A stretch of DNA of 64,000 nt from Paenibacillus sp. NFR01 (GCF_900111565.1 NZ_FOIK01000001.1:496001-560000), one strand, 5' to 3'; numbered from the stretch's first letter, positions 53,412-63,012 are shown. Numbers and translations: made by a program. The notes: a model not told the origin generated them from the letters alone.

Positions 53412-54512
53412 GTGAAGATCAACAACCGCCAATTGTTCTGGATGTTCATGATGCTGGAGATCGGAATCAACCTGCTCATTTCCATGACCGCCACCATTCG
53501 AACGGCAAAGCAGGATGCATGGATATCCTACATTCTGGCCGGCTTCGCGGGGCTGCTGCTTACTTATATTGCCGCCAAGCTAAGTTCGCGTTATCCCCGC
53601 CAGACCCTGATCGAATTCAGCGGCGCTATTCTGGGGAAATGGCCCGGCAAGCTAATTGTTCTTCCTTTTATCCTCCAATGGTTTTGGGTCATGAGCCTGA
53701 TCCTGCGCGATGAATTTCTGTTCATCCGTTTGAGCGTGCTCTATAAGACGCCGGACTGGATTATCATTGGCACAATGATTGGCGTTGTATTTTATACGGT
53801 GTACCATGGGGGGATTGAAGCAATCGGCAGAGTGAGCGAGCTGTGGGGGCCCATCCTGATGGTCATTCTTGTGCTCACATTTATCCTGACGTATAACAAT
53901 CTCAGCTTTCCGTTGATGCTTCCGGTGTATGCGGATTCCGGAATCGGGAAGATTCTGGACGGAGCGCTATCACCCGCCTCGCTGCTGGGCGAAGCCGTTA
54001 TGGTCATGATGTTGTTTCCCTTTGTGGAGAATTCCGGGCCAGGAACGCGCAGGGCTGTCTTGCTGGGTGTGGCCTTTTCCTCATTTCTCCTTCTCCTGGG
54101 CGTTCTGTGGGTACTCATGACCTTCGGGCCAGTGGTAGGCGGGCGGCTGCAATTTCCATTTTTTGAAATGGTGAAGCTGGTCTATTTGCTTGAGTTCATT
54201 CAGAACATGGATATCTTTGTGATGGCCATCTGGCTGGTGAGCATCTTCGTCAAGCTGTCGATTTATATGTTCATTGCCAGCTACGGCATTGCCCAGTGGG
54301 TCGGCAAACCCCGCAGCTGGAGAAAAACGCTCCTGTTCGTGGCTCCGGCAACCCTTATTCTTACAATGGTGGTGATTGCTTTAAATCCTCCGTCCGGTCT
54401 GCTGCTGAAGAAGGTGTGGGTCCGATATGTGCTGCCGATCAATATGGTCGCCATCCCATTATTTCTGCTGATCGTCTCGTATGTAAAAGCCAAGGTCGTA
54501 AGAAAGTCATAA
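53412..54512 (+). CDS. GerB-family germinant receptor permease-like subunit (second operon)
   Basis: 366 residues, about ten membrane helices. The start MKINNRQLFWMFMMLEIGINLLISM, the AKQDAWISYILAGFAGLLLTY turn and SRYPRQTLIEFSGAILGKWPGKL fit the GerB family. It starts at GTG 53412, the base after the lipoprotein gene's stop, so translation is coupled. Last receptor gene of the A-C-B operon; the RCC1-type gene starts 91 bases later without an obvious terminator between. Confidence 0.92.
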   Translation: MKINNRQLFWMFMMLEIGINLLISMTATIRTAKQDAWISYILAGFAGLLLTYIAAKLSSRYPRQTLIEFSGAILGKWPGKLIVLPFILQWFWVMSLILRDEFLFIRLSVLYKTPDWIIIGTMIGVVFYTVYHGGIEAIGRVSELWGPILMVILVLTFILTYNNLSFPLMLPVYADSGIGKILDGALSPASLLGEAVMVMMLFPFVENSGPGTRRAVLLGVAFSSFLLLLGVLWVLMTFGPVVGGRLQFPFFEMVKLVYLLEFIQNMDIFVMAIWLVSIFVKLSIYMFIASYGIAQWVGKPRSWRKTLLFVAPATLILTMVVIALNPPSGLLLKKVWVRYVLPINMVAIPLFLLIVSYVKAKVVRKS

Positions 54513-54603
54513 CGCCTCCAAATGGAAATGGGTTATTATGGATTGTGGCGTATCCGAAGCGAGACGCGGCAGTACATAAGACAAAACTACTGGGGGATTA
54601 TTT

Positions 54604-56682
54604 ATGATTCATTTCAGATGGAGGATGGCGGCACTGATATTGCTGGCGATTCTGGTCATTGGATCGGGCACCTTTCCTATGGCCACTGCCAAAGCGCAGC
54701 AGGCCATGCCCCGATTTGTGCAAGTCTCGGCGGGCGAAGGCCATGCGCTTGCCGTCGGCGCCGACGGAACGTTATGGGCCTGGGGCGACAACAGCACGGG
54801 CGAGCTCGGCGACGGTACCTATGTCACGCGTACCGTACCGGTTCAGGTGGGCAAAGATAGCAACTGGGCGTTTGCAGCGGCAGGAGACAAGCTCTCTGCA
54901 GCCATTCAAAAAGACGGCAGCCTGTGGATATGGGGCACCAACCAGAAGAACGCCTATATCGGGTATCAACAAGGCATCATCAACAAAAACATCCCTTTCC
55001 GCTATGGCAAAGACAAAGATTGGGTGAAGCTCTCCCTAGGTGCAGGGGGAATGGCCGCGATTCGCAAGGACGGCACGCTCTGGCAGTTTGGCCTGAACGT
55101 TCTGCCAGGCGTTATCTCGAATGGCAAACTCAACAGTGATAAGGATTGGACGGAGGTTTCAATCGGAGAGAACGGTCTGCTGGCGCTCAAGAAAGACGGC
55201 AGCCTGTGGGGAATGGGCGGAATCGTGCCTTCCGGTGACAACGTTGAACGACTTACACGGTTAAGCGACGAGCGCAGCTTCGATCAGATTGCTGCCAGCG
55301 TGTATTCGGTGGTCCGCAAGAAAGACGGTTCCGTATGGATGCTGCGGATGGATCAGGATACCCGGAAAATCATTCTGAAGCCGGTGGATGCGATCGCCTC
55401 GGCTGCTCAAATTACTGGAGCTTTTGTATCGGTCATTCTGGATACCGAGGGTTCGGTCTGGAAGTGGGACACGGGGTATGACGAATATCAGATGATGATC
55501 TGTCCGGAGAACATCAGCTATGTGGATGATGGAGGCACCTTCGGGGCAGCGATTGATGATAATGGCAGGCTCTTGACGTACGGTTCGAACACCTGGGGAC
55601 AGCGGGGAGACGGCTCGGCGAACTCCGCTTACGAGCCGGTGACTCTGGACGCGGATGTTGCCGATATTGTCCTTACCGACAGCAACATTTACACGCTCCG
55701 CAAAGACGGAAGCCTATACATATATAATGAGTATCTCAGCGATACGGACCAGCGGCTCGGCATGGACAACGACTGGATTTCAATTGAAGGAAACCGTGAG
55801 GAATTGTATGCGATCAAGCGGGATGGGAGCCTTTGGACCTACCGTTCCAGTGGTCGGGCGCCGAGCGGCATGGCGGAATCGACCGCTCTGGACCTGGAGC
55901 CTTTTCAGGAAGGAACCTATTGGCGATCGGTTCAGGTCGGCGATCTCGGGTATGCGGTAGGGTTAAGAACCGACGGCACCCTGTGGTTCTGGGGCAGGGA
56001 TTCCTGGGGTATGGTGATGAAAAATACCCAGGCGGATCAGTTCTATTCGCCGGTCAAGCTTAGCGGAAATACGAACTGGCAGTCCTTCAGCTTGTCCTAC
56101 AGTTCCATTATCGCCGTTCAAAACAATGGCACGCTTTGGGGGCTGGGAGATAACCGCCTGGGACAGCTCGGACTTTCCGTAACGGCTTCGCCAAAAGTGA
56201 ACAGCTTCACGAAAATCGGAAATTATTCCGACTGGGTTACTGCCAAGATTGGAGAAACCACGGCCATCGGCATCCGGAAGAACGGGACCCTATGGCAATG
56301 GGGCGCAGGCTTCACGGGGGGAATCCGCTATACGCCTAAGACGGCTGCAGCCATGATCTCGCAATCCAAGGATTGGGTGAACCTCTGGACGGCCGCGCGT
56401 GGAGCGTATGCCATGAAAAAAGATGGCAGCCTCTGGGCATGGGGAGACAACGGATTCGGCCAGCTCGGAATCGGCACCGCCCAAAGCGTCGCCGTGCCCA
56501 CCCGTGTAAAAGGAAGCGGAGGAGCATGGAATGCTCTGTTTACTTCCCACTATTATACGATCGGCCTGAAAAAAGACGGTTCCCTTTGGAAATGGGGAAA
56601 TGACGGCAGCGAGTCTAAACATCCGGTGTTCGTCTCGCAAACCGAGCTGGCGCCGGTGGCCGGATATGAATTAGCAAACTGA
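54604..56682 (+). CDS. Secreted RCC1-repeat (beta-propeller) protein
   Basis: 692 residues. Signal peptide (about residues 1-32; MAALILLAILVIGSG, then ATAKAQ). The rest is a series of RCC1-like blades of the pattern A-AVGADGTLWAWGDNSTGELGDGT, repeated about ten to twelve times as DGSLWIWG, DGTLWQFG, DGSLWAWG and DGSLWKWG. Enough repeats are present for one complete propeller and part of a second. No anchor (SLH, LPXTG) is seen, so it is exported and free, or held by another route. GGGGG lies before the ATG. It may be read through from the ger operon just upstream, which would give it a spore or germination role; that is inference. Confidence 0.85.
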   Translation: MIHFRWRMAALILLAILVIGSGTFPMATAKAQQAMPRFVQVSAGEGHALAVGADGTLWAWGDNSTGELGDGTYVTRTVPVQVGKDSNWAFAAAGDKLSAAIQKDGSLWIWGTNQKNAYIGYQQGIINKNIPFRYGKDKDWVKLSLGAGGMAAIRKDGTLWQFGLNVLPGVISNGKLNSDKDWTEVSIGENGLLALKKDGSLWGMGGIVPSGDNVERLTRLSDERSFDQIAASVYSVVRKKDGSVWMLRMDQDTRKIILKPVDAIASAAQITGAFVSVILDTEGSVWKWDTGYDEYQMMICPENISYVDDGGTFGAAIDDNGRLLTYGSNTWGQRGDGSANSAYEPVTLDADVADIVLTDSNIYTLRKDGSLYIYNEYLSDTDQRLGMDNDWISIEGNREELYAIKRDGSLWTYRSSGRAPSGMAESTALDLEPFQEGTYWRSVQVGDLGYAVGLRTDGTLWFWGRDSWGMVMKNTQADQFYSPVKLSGNTNWQSFSLSYSSIIAVQNNGTLWGLGDNRLGQLGLSVTASPKVNSFTKIGNYSDWVTAKIGETTAIGIRKNGTLWQWGAGFTGGIRYTPKTAAAMISQSKDWVNLWTAARGAYAMKKDGSLWAWGDNGFGQLGIGTAQSVAVPTRVKGSGGAWNALFTSHYYTIGLKKDGSLWKWGNDGSESKHPVFVSQTELAPVAGYELAN

Positions 56683-56709
56683 ATATTTTGAAGAATGCAC
56701 AAAAATGAA

Positions 56710-56741
56710 AGGCCAACCGCCGCGGGCAGTTGGCTTTTTTC
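56710..56741 (+). terminator. Intrinsic terminator of the RCC1-protein gene
   Basis: GCCAAC-GCC pairs with GGC-GTTGGC around a short loop, followed by TTTTTT. Confidence 0.85.
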
Positions 56742-56800
56742 TATGCTGCACGGAACGGATAACTGTGATGAACATCATTGTCCATCCGCCTTTAGCAGCA

Positions 56801-56828
56801 TTGACTTTTCAATATATAGTAGTAAAAT
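56801..56828 (+). promoter_or_regulatory. nrd promoter with NrdR-box-like spacer
   Basis: TTGACT (56801-56806), 16-bp spacer, TAAAAT (56823-56828). The spacer contains CAATATATAGT (56810-56820), close to the core of the NrdR box (CWATATATWG). NrdR represses ribonucleotide reductase genes when dATP is abundant. A usual second box at about 31 bp is not obvious; a weaker ATGTA/TACAT repeat lies at 56844-56860. Confidence 0.6.
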
Positions 56829-56891
56829 GGGTTAAGTCATCTAAATGTAGTATGTTACATCTTTTTCCATAGATTCAAGGAGGCGGCACCG

Positions 56892-57251
56892 ATGCTCATT
56901 GTTTATGATTCCAAGACAGGGAATGTCAAGCGTTTTATCGCCAAGCTTCAGCTTCCGGCGGTTCAAATCGAGGATAGAATGACGATCGATGAACCTTATG
57001 TGCTGGTTACATATACGACAGGTTTTGGCGAAATTCCAAAGCGGGTATCCACGTTCCTGCAGGATAATGCCAAACATCTGCATGGCGTCTCCGCCAGCGG
57101 CAACCGCAACTGGGGGGAGCGTTTCGCGCTGAGCGCGGATTTAATCGCGGAACAATACAAAGTTCCGGTGATCAGTAAATTTGAGCTCTCCGGCACCAAG
57201 ACCGATGTAGAGCGATTTCAAAGAGGAGTGAGTCTGGTTGCGACATATTGA
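56892..57251 (+). CDS. nrdI: NrdI flavodoxin-like activator of class Ib ribonucleotide reductase
   Basis: 119 residues. YDSKTGNVKRFI near the N-terminus is the phosphate loop for FMN; YTTGFGEIPKRVSTFLQ and SGNRNWGERFALSADLIAEQYKVP are NrdI signatures. It supplies the oxidant that builds the dimanganese-tyrosyl radical cofactor in NrdF. AGGAGGCGG precedes the ATG. It overlaps nrdE by 14 bases. Confidence 0.95.
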   Translation: MLIVYDSKTGNVKRFIAKLQLPAVQIEDRMTIDEPYVLVTYTTGFGEIPKRVSTFLQDNAKHLHGVSASGNRNWGERFALSADLIAEQYKVPVISKFELSGTKTDVERFQRGVSLVATY

Positions 57252-59322
57252 ACTCAACAACATGCTGGTGAAACGCGATGCCGACGGTTTCTTTCAGCTG
57301 GATAAGGATCTGGAGGCTGTTGCCGAGTTTGTGCAGGAAGTGGAAGCCCGAAGCCTGAAGTTTAACACGGCGGCGGAGCAAGTCCGGTATATGATTGATC
57401 ATGATTACTACGAGGATTTCTATAAGAGTTATTCTGAAGACGAAGTTACCGGAGTATTCGAGCTGACCCGCAGCTTTGATTTTAAATTTCCTTCCTATAT
57501 GGCGGTATCCAAGTTCTACACGGACTATGCCGTAAAAAGCAATGACCGCAAAACCTATCTTGAGCATTACCCGGACCGCGTGGCAGCGGTAGCGCTGCAT
57601 CTGGGCCGCGGCAATATCGAAACCGCACGTTTGCTCGCGACTTCGATGATGGAGCAGCGCCTGCAGCCGGCAACGCCGACATTCCTGAACGCTGGCAAAA
57701 GCCGCCGCGGCGAGATGGTCTCCTGCTTCCTGCTGGAGATGGACGATTCGCTGAATTCGATCAACTATGTGCTGAACACCTGCATGCAGCTGTCCAAGGT
57801 CGGCGGAGGCGTAGCCGTCAACCTGTCCAAGCTGCGCTCGCGCGGGGAAGCGATCAAAGGCGTGGAAGGCGCGGCCAAAGGCATTATGCCGGTGCTTAAG
57901 CTGATGGAGGACGGCTTCTCCTACGCGGACCAAATGGGCCAACGCAAAGGCTCGGGAGCGGCTTATTACAATATTTTCGGCTGGGATGTCGTCGAATTCC
58001 TGGACAGCAAAAAGATCAACGCGGACGAGCGGGTCCGCCTGAAGACCTTGTCCATCGGGCTGATCGTGCCGAACCGCTTCTATCAATTGGCGCAAAACAA
58101 CGAGCCGCTGCATGTGTTCGCGCCTTACAGCGTCTACAAAGCTTATGGCACCCATCTCGACGATATGGATCTTGATGCCATGTACGATACGCTGCTTGCC
58201 GACGAACGGGTGAAGAAAAAGGCAGTGATGAGCGCCCGCGACATGCTGACCAAAATCGCCATGACCCAGCTGGAGTCCGGTTATCCGTATATCATGAACA
58301 AGAGCAACGCTAACAAGGGCCATGCGCTGAAGAATGTCGGCCAGATCAAGATGTCCAATCTGTGCACCGAGATTTTCCAGCTGCAGGAGACCTCGGAAAT
58401 CACCGATTACGGCCAGCCGGATAAAATCCGCAGAGACATCAGCTGCAATCTGGCATCCCTGAACATCGTGAACGTGATGGAGCACGGAAAAATCAAGGAA
58501 TCCGTCCATGAAGGCATGATCGCCCTGACCGCCGTCAGCGACATGACGCGCATCGACAATGCGCCGGGCGTGGCCAAAGCCAACAAGGAGATGCATTCAG
58601 TCGGTCTTGGCGTGATGAACCTGCACGGATTTTTCGCTAAACATAAGATCGCTTATGAAAGTCCCGAAGCCAAGGATTTCGTCCGTACCTTCTTTATGGT
58701 GATGAACTTCCATTCCCTTGAGAAAAGCATGGAGATCGCCAAAGCCTCGGGCCAGCGTTTTTATGGCTTTGAAGGTTCGGAGTATGCTAACGGCCAGTAT
58801 TTCGAACGTTATCTGGAGACGGATTACCGGCCGGCAACGGCACGGGTACAGGAACTCTTCGAAGGCGTGGAGATTCCTGGACCTAGGGATTGGGAGGCAC
58901 TGAAGGCATCGGTTATGGAGCACGGCCTTTATCATGCTTATCGTTTGGCGATTGCCCCGACGGCCAGCATCTCCTACATCCAGAACGCCACTTCAAGCGT
59001 GATGCCGGTGGTCGAGCAGATCGAGACCCGGACCTATGCCAACTCCACGACCTATTATCCGATGCCTTATCTGCGCAAGGATAATCTGTTCTATTACAAG
59101 TCTGCGTATCAGATGGATCAATTTAAAGTGATTGACCTGATCGCCGAAATTCAGCCGCATATCGATCAGGGCATTTCGGCCGTGCTGCATGTGAACAGCG
59201 ATGTCACGACCCGCGAACTGGCCCGCTGCTACCTGTACGCCGCCCATAAAGGCCTGAAGTCGCTGTACTACACGCGGACCAAAAAACTCTCGGTCGAAGA
59301 ATGCCTCACCTGCTCGATCTAA
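57238..59322 (+). CDS. nrdE: Class Ib ribonucleoside-diphosphate reductase, alpha subunit
   Basis: 694 residues. Reduces ribonucleoside diphosphates to deoxynucleotides. Catalytic landmarks are [15 protein letters not shown] (substrate-site Cys), NLCTEIFQ with the radical cysteine, and the C-terminal ECLTCSI whose two cysteines exchange electrons with NrdH or thioredoxin. There is no N-terminal ATP-cone, as expected for class Ib. The start is TTG 57238, seven bases after GAGGAGTG and inside the end of nrdI. No intein or intron interrupts the frame. Confidence 0.96.
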   Translation: MRHIELNNMLVKRDADGFFQLDKDLEAVAEFVQEVEARSLKFNTAAEQVRYMIDHDYYEDFYKSYSEDEVTGVFELTRSFDFKFPSYMAVSKFYTDYAVKSNDRKTYLEHYPDRVAAVALHLGRGNIETARLLATSMMEQRLQPATPTFLNAGKSRRGEMVSCFLLEMDDSLNSINYVLNTCMQLSKVGGGVAVNLSKLRSRGEAIKGVEGAAKGIMPVLKLMEDGFSYADQMGQRKGSGAAYYNIFGWDVVEFLDSKKINADERVRLKTLSIGLIVPNRFYQLAQNNEPLHVFAPYSVYKAYGTHLDDMDLDAMYDTLLADERVKKKAVMSARDMLTKIAMTQLESGYPYIMNKSNANKGHALKNVGQIKMSNLCTEIFQLQETSEITDYGQPDKIRRDISCNLASLNIVNVMEHGKIKESVHEGMIALTAVSDMTRIDNAPGVAKANKEMHSVGLGVMNLHGFFAKHKIAYESPEAKDFVRTFFMVMNFHSLEKSMEIAKASGQRFYGFEGSEYANGQYFERYLETDYRPATARVQELFEGVEIPGPRDWEALKASVMEHGLYHAYRLAIAPTASISYIQNATSSVMPVVEQIETRTYANSTTYYPMPYLRKDNLFYYKSAYQMDQFKVIDLIAEIQPHIDQGISAVLHVNSDVTTRELARCYLYAAHKGLKSLYYTRTKKLSVEECLTCSI

Positions 59323-59347
59323 CGCATATAGAAGGAGATTGGAACCT

Positions 59348-60307
59348 ATGCCAGCAATTCAAGCGGTGAACTGGAACCGCCCGGACGATGACTTCACGAT
59401 GATGTTCTGGAACCAGAATATCATGCAATTTTGGACAGACGATGAAATTCCTTTGTCCGACGATAAAATGACCTGGGTCACTTTGAGCGACCTGGAAAAG
59501 GATGCTTACATGAAGGTGCTCGGCGGCCTGACGCTGCTGGACACCATTCAGGGCGGTGTAGGGATGCCGCAGATTCTGGAGCATGTGGACGGGCTGCAGC
59601 GCAAGGCGGTGCTTGGCTTTATGGCAATGATGGAGCAGATTCACGCCAAGTCGTACAGCAGCATTTTCACCACGCTGGCTACCACGGAAGAGATCGACGG
59701 CATCTTCGCCTGGGTGGAGCAGAATCCGTATCTTCAGACCAAGGCGGAGACCATCCAGCAATATTACAAGAACATCCATACGAAAAAAGACCTCTTTATG
59801 GCGATGGCCGCCTCCGTTCTGCTGGAAAGCTACCTGTTCTACAGCGGATTCTTTTACCCGCTTTATCTGGCCGGCCAAGGCAAGTTGACCTGCAGCGGGG
59901 AGATCATCGACCTGATCCTGCGCGACGAGAGCATCCACGGGGTATACGTCGGGGTATTGGCCCAGGAGATTTATAACGAGCTGGAGGAAAACGAGCGGGA
60001 AGAGCTGTACCAGTCGCTGGTGGAGCTGCTGCGCGCCCTGCATGCCAATGAAGAGCAATACACCGAACAAATCTACAGCTCCATCCATCTGACGGAGGAA
60101 GTCAAAATCTTCCTGCGCTACAACGCCAATAAAGCCATGATGAACCTGGGCTTCGAACCGCTGTTCGAGGACGAGGAAGTTAATCCGATCGTGTTCAACG
60201 GCATCAGCACGCACACGAAACAGCATGATTTTTTCTCGAAAAAAGGCAACGGGTACGTCCGGGCACTCAATGTAGAGCCTTTGCGTGATGAAGACTTTAA
60301 TTTCTGA
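59348..60307 (+). CDS. nrdF: Class Ib ribonucleoside-diphosphate reductase, beta subunit
   Basis: 319 residues of the ferritin-like R2 fold. Carboxylate and histidine metal ligands appear in [18 protein letters not shown] and [12 protein letters not shown], with the radical Tyr in the IHAKSY region. ATG 59348 is ten bases after AAGGAG; the TTG at 59339 is too close to it. Third gene of nrdI-nrdE-nrdF. No U-tract terminator follows; the CGGAAGGT/ACCTTCCG repeat at 60315-60348 could form a hairpin. Confidence 0.96.
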   Translation: MPAIQAVNWNRPDDDFTMMFWNQNIMQFWTDDEIPLSDDKMTWVTLSDLEKDAYMKVLGGLTLLDTIQGGVGMPQILEHVDGLQRKAVLGFMAMMEQIHAKSYSSIFTTLATTEEIDGIFAWVEQNPYLQTKAETIQQYYKNIHTKKDLFMAMAASVLLESYLFYSGFFYPLYLAGQGKLTCSGEIIDLILRDESIHGVYVGVLAQEIYNELEENEREELYQSLVELLRALHANEEQYTEQIYSSIHLTEEVKIFLRYNANKAMMNLGFEPLFEDEEVNPIVFNGISTHTKQHDFFSKKGNGYVRALNVEPLRDEDFNF

Positions 60308-60742
60308 AGGTTGGCAACGGAAGGTCTACTTCATAAGCCGGTAACCTTCCGACTCTAGGGGGCCTTCCCGCTCCAACAAGGTGTATGCACTCCGTGGCTG
60401 TCCCAAACGCCGAACAAAGGCTACTTGGGGCAGCTTCTTTTTACAAGAATCGTTGTGCCCCCCTGAATGATGTTCCGCCAACGGAGGGTTGTCACCGCAA
60501 ATCCCCCATGAATCCCCCGCCAAAGTGCCATCCAGATTCTGTTCATCCCCGCAGCGAGCAATACCCGGCGTTGCCGAAGCTTCTTGCGGAAAGCTTTCCT
60601 CCGGAAACTTCCTTAGACTTCTCCGCCTTCCATCAACTGCCAAGACGATTGCAGGGCTGTGATGATATGATGAAATCAACGGGACAGGCAAGCTTCAAGC
60701 ACGCCCGAGTGGGATGACACATGTTGGTAAGGGGTAGGTTTT
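60308..60742. other. 435-bp unexplained block between nrdF and the GGDEF gene
   Basis: It contains several GC-rich runs and potential hairpins. The clearest is CGGAAGGT/ACCTTCCG (60315-60348), eight perfect base pairs around an 18-base loop right after nrdF. Both strands are open for about 110-120 codons (plus 60385-60717, minus 60326-60691), but neither product resembles a protein I know, lacks ribosome sites, and is rich in Pro, Cys and Arg as chance frames are. It may be a structured RNA or a decayed mobile element; the run CCCCCTAGAGTCGGAAGG on the minus strand is vaguely like IS200/IS605 right ends, but this is not firm. Confidence 0.35.
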
Positions 60743-61816
60743 ATGGTAATCCATTTGCTCATTAATTTCTCGCTGCTGACTACGTTTATCTTTTTCGGGG
60801 ATATGATTTTGTCGCGCCTGAACGAAAGATTTACGTTGTCCAAACTTCCGGTAAGCGGATTTTACGGATTCGGGTTTGGGCTGTTCGGGATTGTCCAGCT
60901 TTATTTTGCTTTTCCGCTGGGCGACGGCACGATTATCGATTTCCGGCAAGTTTCCATTCTGGCTTCGACCTATTTGGGCGGACCTGTCACCGGGCTTATA
61001 ACGGCAGCGTTAATCGCGGTATTCCGGCTTTTTTTCTTCGGCCCGATTCATCAAGCTACGATTTATGGAGTGGTCAACGTCACACTTACTCTCCTGGCCG
61101 CCGTATTTGCGTTCTCGCGGAAAAAGCCGGATGTGCAGCAATGGCTGATTGCCGGTTACGGCATCGCCGTGATCGCCACGTTCATCCTCATTCCGCTCAT
61201 CGGGTGGAAAAGCATAGGTACGATCCTGCTTTTCGATCTGATCTGCTTTATGGCGGCTCAATTTACTTATCTGTTGATCAGCCATTTGAAAAAATCGCAT
61301 GAGGCGTTGGAGATGTTCAAGGAAGCGGCAGAGCGGGATTTTCTTACCGGTCTCCATAATCCCAGATCCTATAATCGCATTTTCAGCAAAACGGCTGAGC
61401 TGAGCGCCTTGAATCATGAACCGTTCTCGCTGCTGTTAGTCGATATCGACCATTTCAAACATGTTAATGATACCTACGGTCACGCGGCCGGCGATGCCGT
61501 GTTGTCCAAGCTCGCCGATGTCCTGCAGGCCGGCATCCGGATACGCGATTATTGCGCCCGCAAGGGAGGAGAGGAATTCGCGATTCTTCTGATCCGGTGT
61601 ACGGCAGAGCAGGGGATGATGGTGGCCGAGAAGCTGCGGTCCTCCGTGCAGGGTTATGTTTTTGATCTGCCCGACCAAACGACGTTGCAGATTACGGTAT
61701 CCATTGGGGTGTCTTCTTTTCCGGAATACGCGCCGTCCGATATGCTGGAAAAGGCGGACGATGCTTTATATGAAGCCAAGGAGAACGGAAGAAATCGGGT
61801 TTTTTATGCAAAATGA
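60743..61816 (+). CDS. Membrane-bound diguanylate cyclase (5TMR-LYT-like + GGDEF)
   Basis: 357 residues. About six membrane helices (1-185) with ASTYLGGPVTGLITAALIAVFRLFFFG resemble the 5TMR-LYT input module. The GGDEF domain (about 195-357) begins AERDFLTGLHNPRSYNRIF, has the metal-binding LLLVDIDHFKHVNDTYGHAAGD, and carries an active-site GGEEF in RKGGEEFAILL, one of the active variants. It should make c-di-GMP from two GTP. No RxxD inhibitory site precedes GGEEF, apart from the sequence RIRDYCARKGGEEF, where RIRD occupies roughly the I-site position. GTAAGGGG precedes the ATG. Confidence 0.92.
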   Translation: MVIHLLINFSLLTTFIFFGDMILSRLNERFTLSKLPVSGFYGFGFGLFGIVQLYFAFPLGDGTIIDFRQVSILASTYLGGPVTGLITAALIAVFRLFFFGPIHQATIYGVVNVTLTLLAAVFAFSRKKPDVQQWLIAGYGIAVIATFILIPLIGWKSIGTILLFDLICFMAAQFTYLLISHLKKSHEALEMFKEAAERDFLTGLHNPRSYNRIFSKTAELSALNHEPFSLLLVDIDHFKHVNDTYGHAAGDAVLSKLADVLQAGIRIRDYCARKGGEEFAILLIRCTAEQGMMVAEKLRSSVQGYVFDLPDQTTLQITVSIGVSSFPEYAPSDMLEKADDALYEAKENGRNRVFYAK

Positions 61817-61847
61817 CCGGGAAAGCTTAATGCTTTTCCGGTTTTTC
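61816..61847 (+). terminator. Intrinsic terminator of the diguanylate cyclase gene
   Basis: ACCGGGAAAGC/GCTTTTCCGGT stem with a five-base loop, followed by TTTTCT. Confidence 0.88.
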
Positions 61848-61988
61848 TATATAACGGCTGTATCCGCCAGATGAATTCATGTTCATGAGAATCCAGCATC
61901 ATTTCATGGGAACGCATGCAGAGGCCGCTATGCCGAGAAGATGGTCTTCCCGAACCGCTAAGCATCGCTTGAGCAATGGGTATTGAAG

Positions 61989-62036
61989 AGGGTATCCCAA
62001 AAGCCATTTAATGGCTGTTTGGGATACCCTTTTGTT
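61989..62036. terminator. Very strong hairpin with plus-strand T tract
   Basis: AGGGTATCCCAAA plus AGCCAT pairs with ATGGCT plus TTTGGGATACCCT; TTTTGTTTTG follows on the plus strand and only TCTTC on the minus strand. It may terminate the leftward CPBP gene inefficiently, back up the cyclase terminator, or end an unrecognised transcript. The 140 bp before it hold no gene I can support. Confidence 0.7.
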
Positions 62037-62092
62037 TTGCTTTTCCACAATCGTTCCGGCCGTTCCGCTGTTTAAGCGTATAGAGGATTCCT

Positions 62093-62755
62093 TTAGTTCA
62101 CAAACCCATATAACACAATATAATTTCCCAGGCGGTATACGGTAAACGGCGCCCATGAGCGGATGAAGATATGGCCATAACTGAATATCAGCGCCGAGAG
62201 CAGCACGACCGCTGCCTGCGTCTTGTTCCACCCGATATCCGTCCCCTTGAATACCGTCAGGAGCAAAAATTGGATCACGAATACCCGGAACAGCGGCTCT
62301 TCCCCGATGCCGGGGAACAAGCCGTATGCCAGTATATCTTTTACCGCATAACCTATGATCCCTTGCGTAACCCCGCCGGTCAGCGCCGATGTTCCGGACC
62401 ACATTCCGATGATCACCCAGCATACCGCAACCAGTAGCGGATAAACGACGAAGAAGACTAGGATATACTTCCGGGCGGAATTCCGGTTGCGGAGATTAAA
62501 ACCCAGCTCATGGAGAGACTTGCGGAACAATATTTTACAGCCGAGCAACGCTGCGGCCAGCTGCAATAATTCGTATAAAATAAACCGTGCGAGATCTTCT
62601 TCCAGCCTCACGGACGAAATGAACTTAACGAGTGTTGCGGAAGGTCCGCGGAAGTCATAGGACAAGAAATTAACGAGATGCTGCAGGACGTAGAGTATGA
62701 ACAGTAAAATAAGCGTCCACATGCTTGTTCTGGCGATCCCCCGGGCGTTTGTCAA
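62093..62755 (-). CDS. CPBP-family intramembrane protease-like protein, C-terminally short
   Basis: 220 residues, about six membrane helices. The CPBP (Abi/CAAX-like) motif 1 is present as GEEPLFRVFVI (EExxxR) and motif 2 as FSYGHI (FxxxH). The protein ends 25 residues after motif 2, before the helix that normally carries motif 3 (HxxxN/D). It is therefore either truncated or an atypical member. The TTG start at 62755 has GGAGG nine bases upstream, and a good promoter lies at 62793-62821. Such proteins are linked to bacteriocin self-immunity and membrane proteolysis, but no bacteriocin gene is seen here. Confidence 0.75.
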   Translation of the reverse strand: MTNARGIARTSMWTLILLFILYVLQHLVNFLSYDFRGPSATLVKFISSVRLEEDLARFILYELLQLAAALLGCKILFRKSLHELGFNLRNRNSARKYILVFFVVYPLLVAVCWVIIGMWSGTSALTGGVTQGIIGYAVKDILAYGLFPGIGEEPLFRVFVIQFLLLTVFKGTDIGWNKTQAAVVLLSALIFSYGHIFIRSWAPFTVYRLGNYIVLYGFVN

Positions 62756-62792
62756 AGCCGTATTCCTCCATTGCCGCTATCGATTCGTTAGA

Positions 62793-62821
62793 ATTATAAC
62801 GATCCATCCAGCATTTACCAA
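62793..62821 (-). promoter_or_regulatory. Promoter of the CPBP-like gene
   Basis: Minus strand: TTGGTA (62821-62816), 17-bp spacer, TATAAT (62798-62793). Confidence 0.7.
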
Positions 62822-63012
62822 AGACGTTTGTCACTTTTGAGAATAACAAATTTATTTCATCCGAGGTGATCGTCCATAAGGACAATGGATATGAATATTA
62901 TCAGGGGATCGTTAATGCCTGTATAACTTTTTAATTAACTTCTAATCTTTTTTTGTTATAGTGGTTGTACTGGCTTGGCGAAAAAAAGAGTAGAGCAAAG
63001 GAAGGGTTGGAG

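Noticed and set aside
60326..60717. Protein-coding genes on either strand after nrdF (about 110-120 codons each)
   Set aside because: No ribosome sites, composition typical of chance frames, no recognisable domain. Kept only as an unexplained block.
62912..62962. A second PhoP-box array upstream of the DedA gene (TTAATG, TATAAC, TTAACT, CTAATC)
   Set aside because: Spacing is irregular (10, 13 and 7 bp), unlike the exact 11-bp array at 38768-38806; AT-rich sequence explains it.
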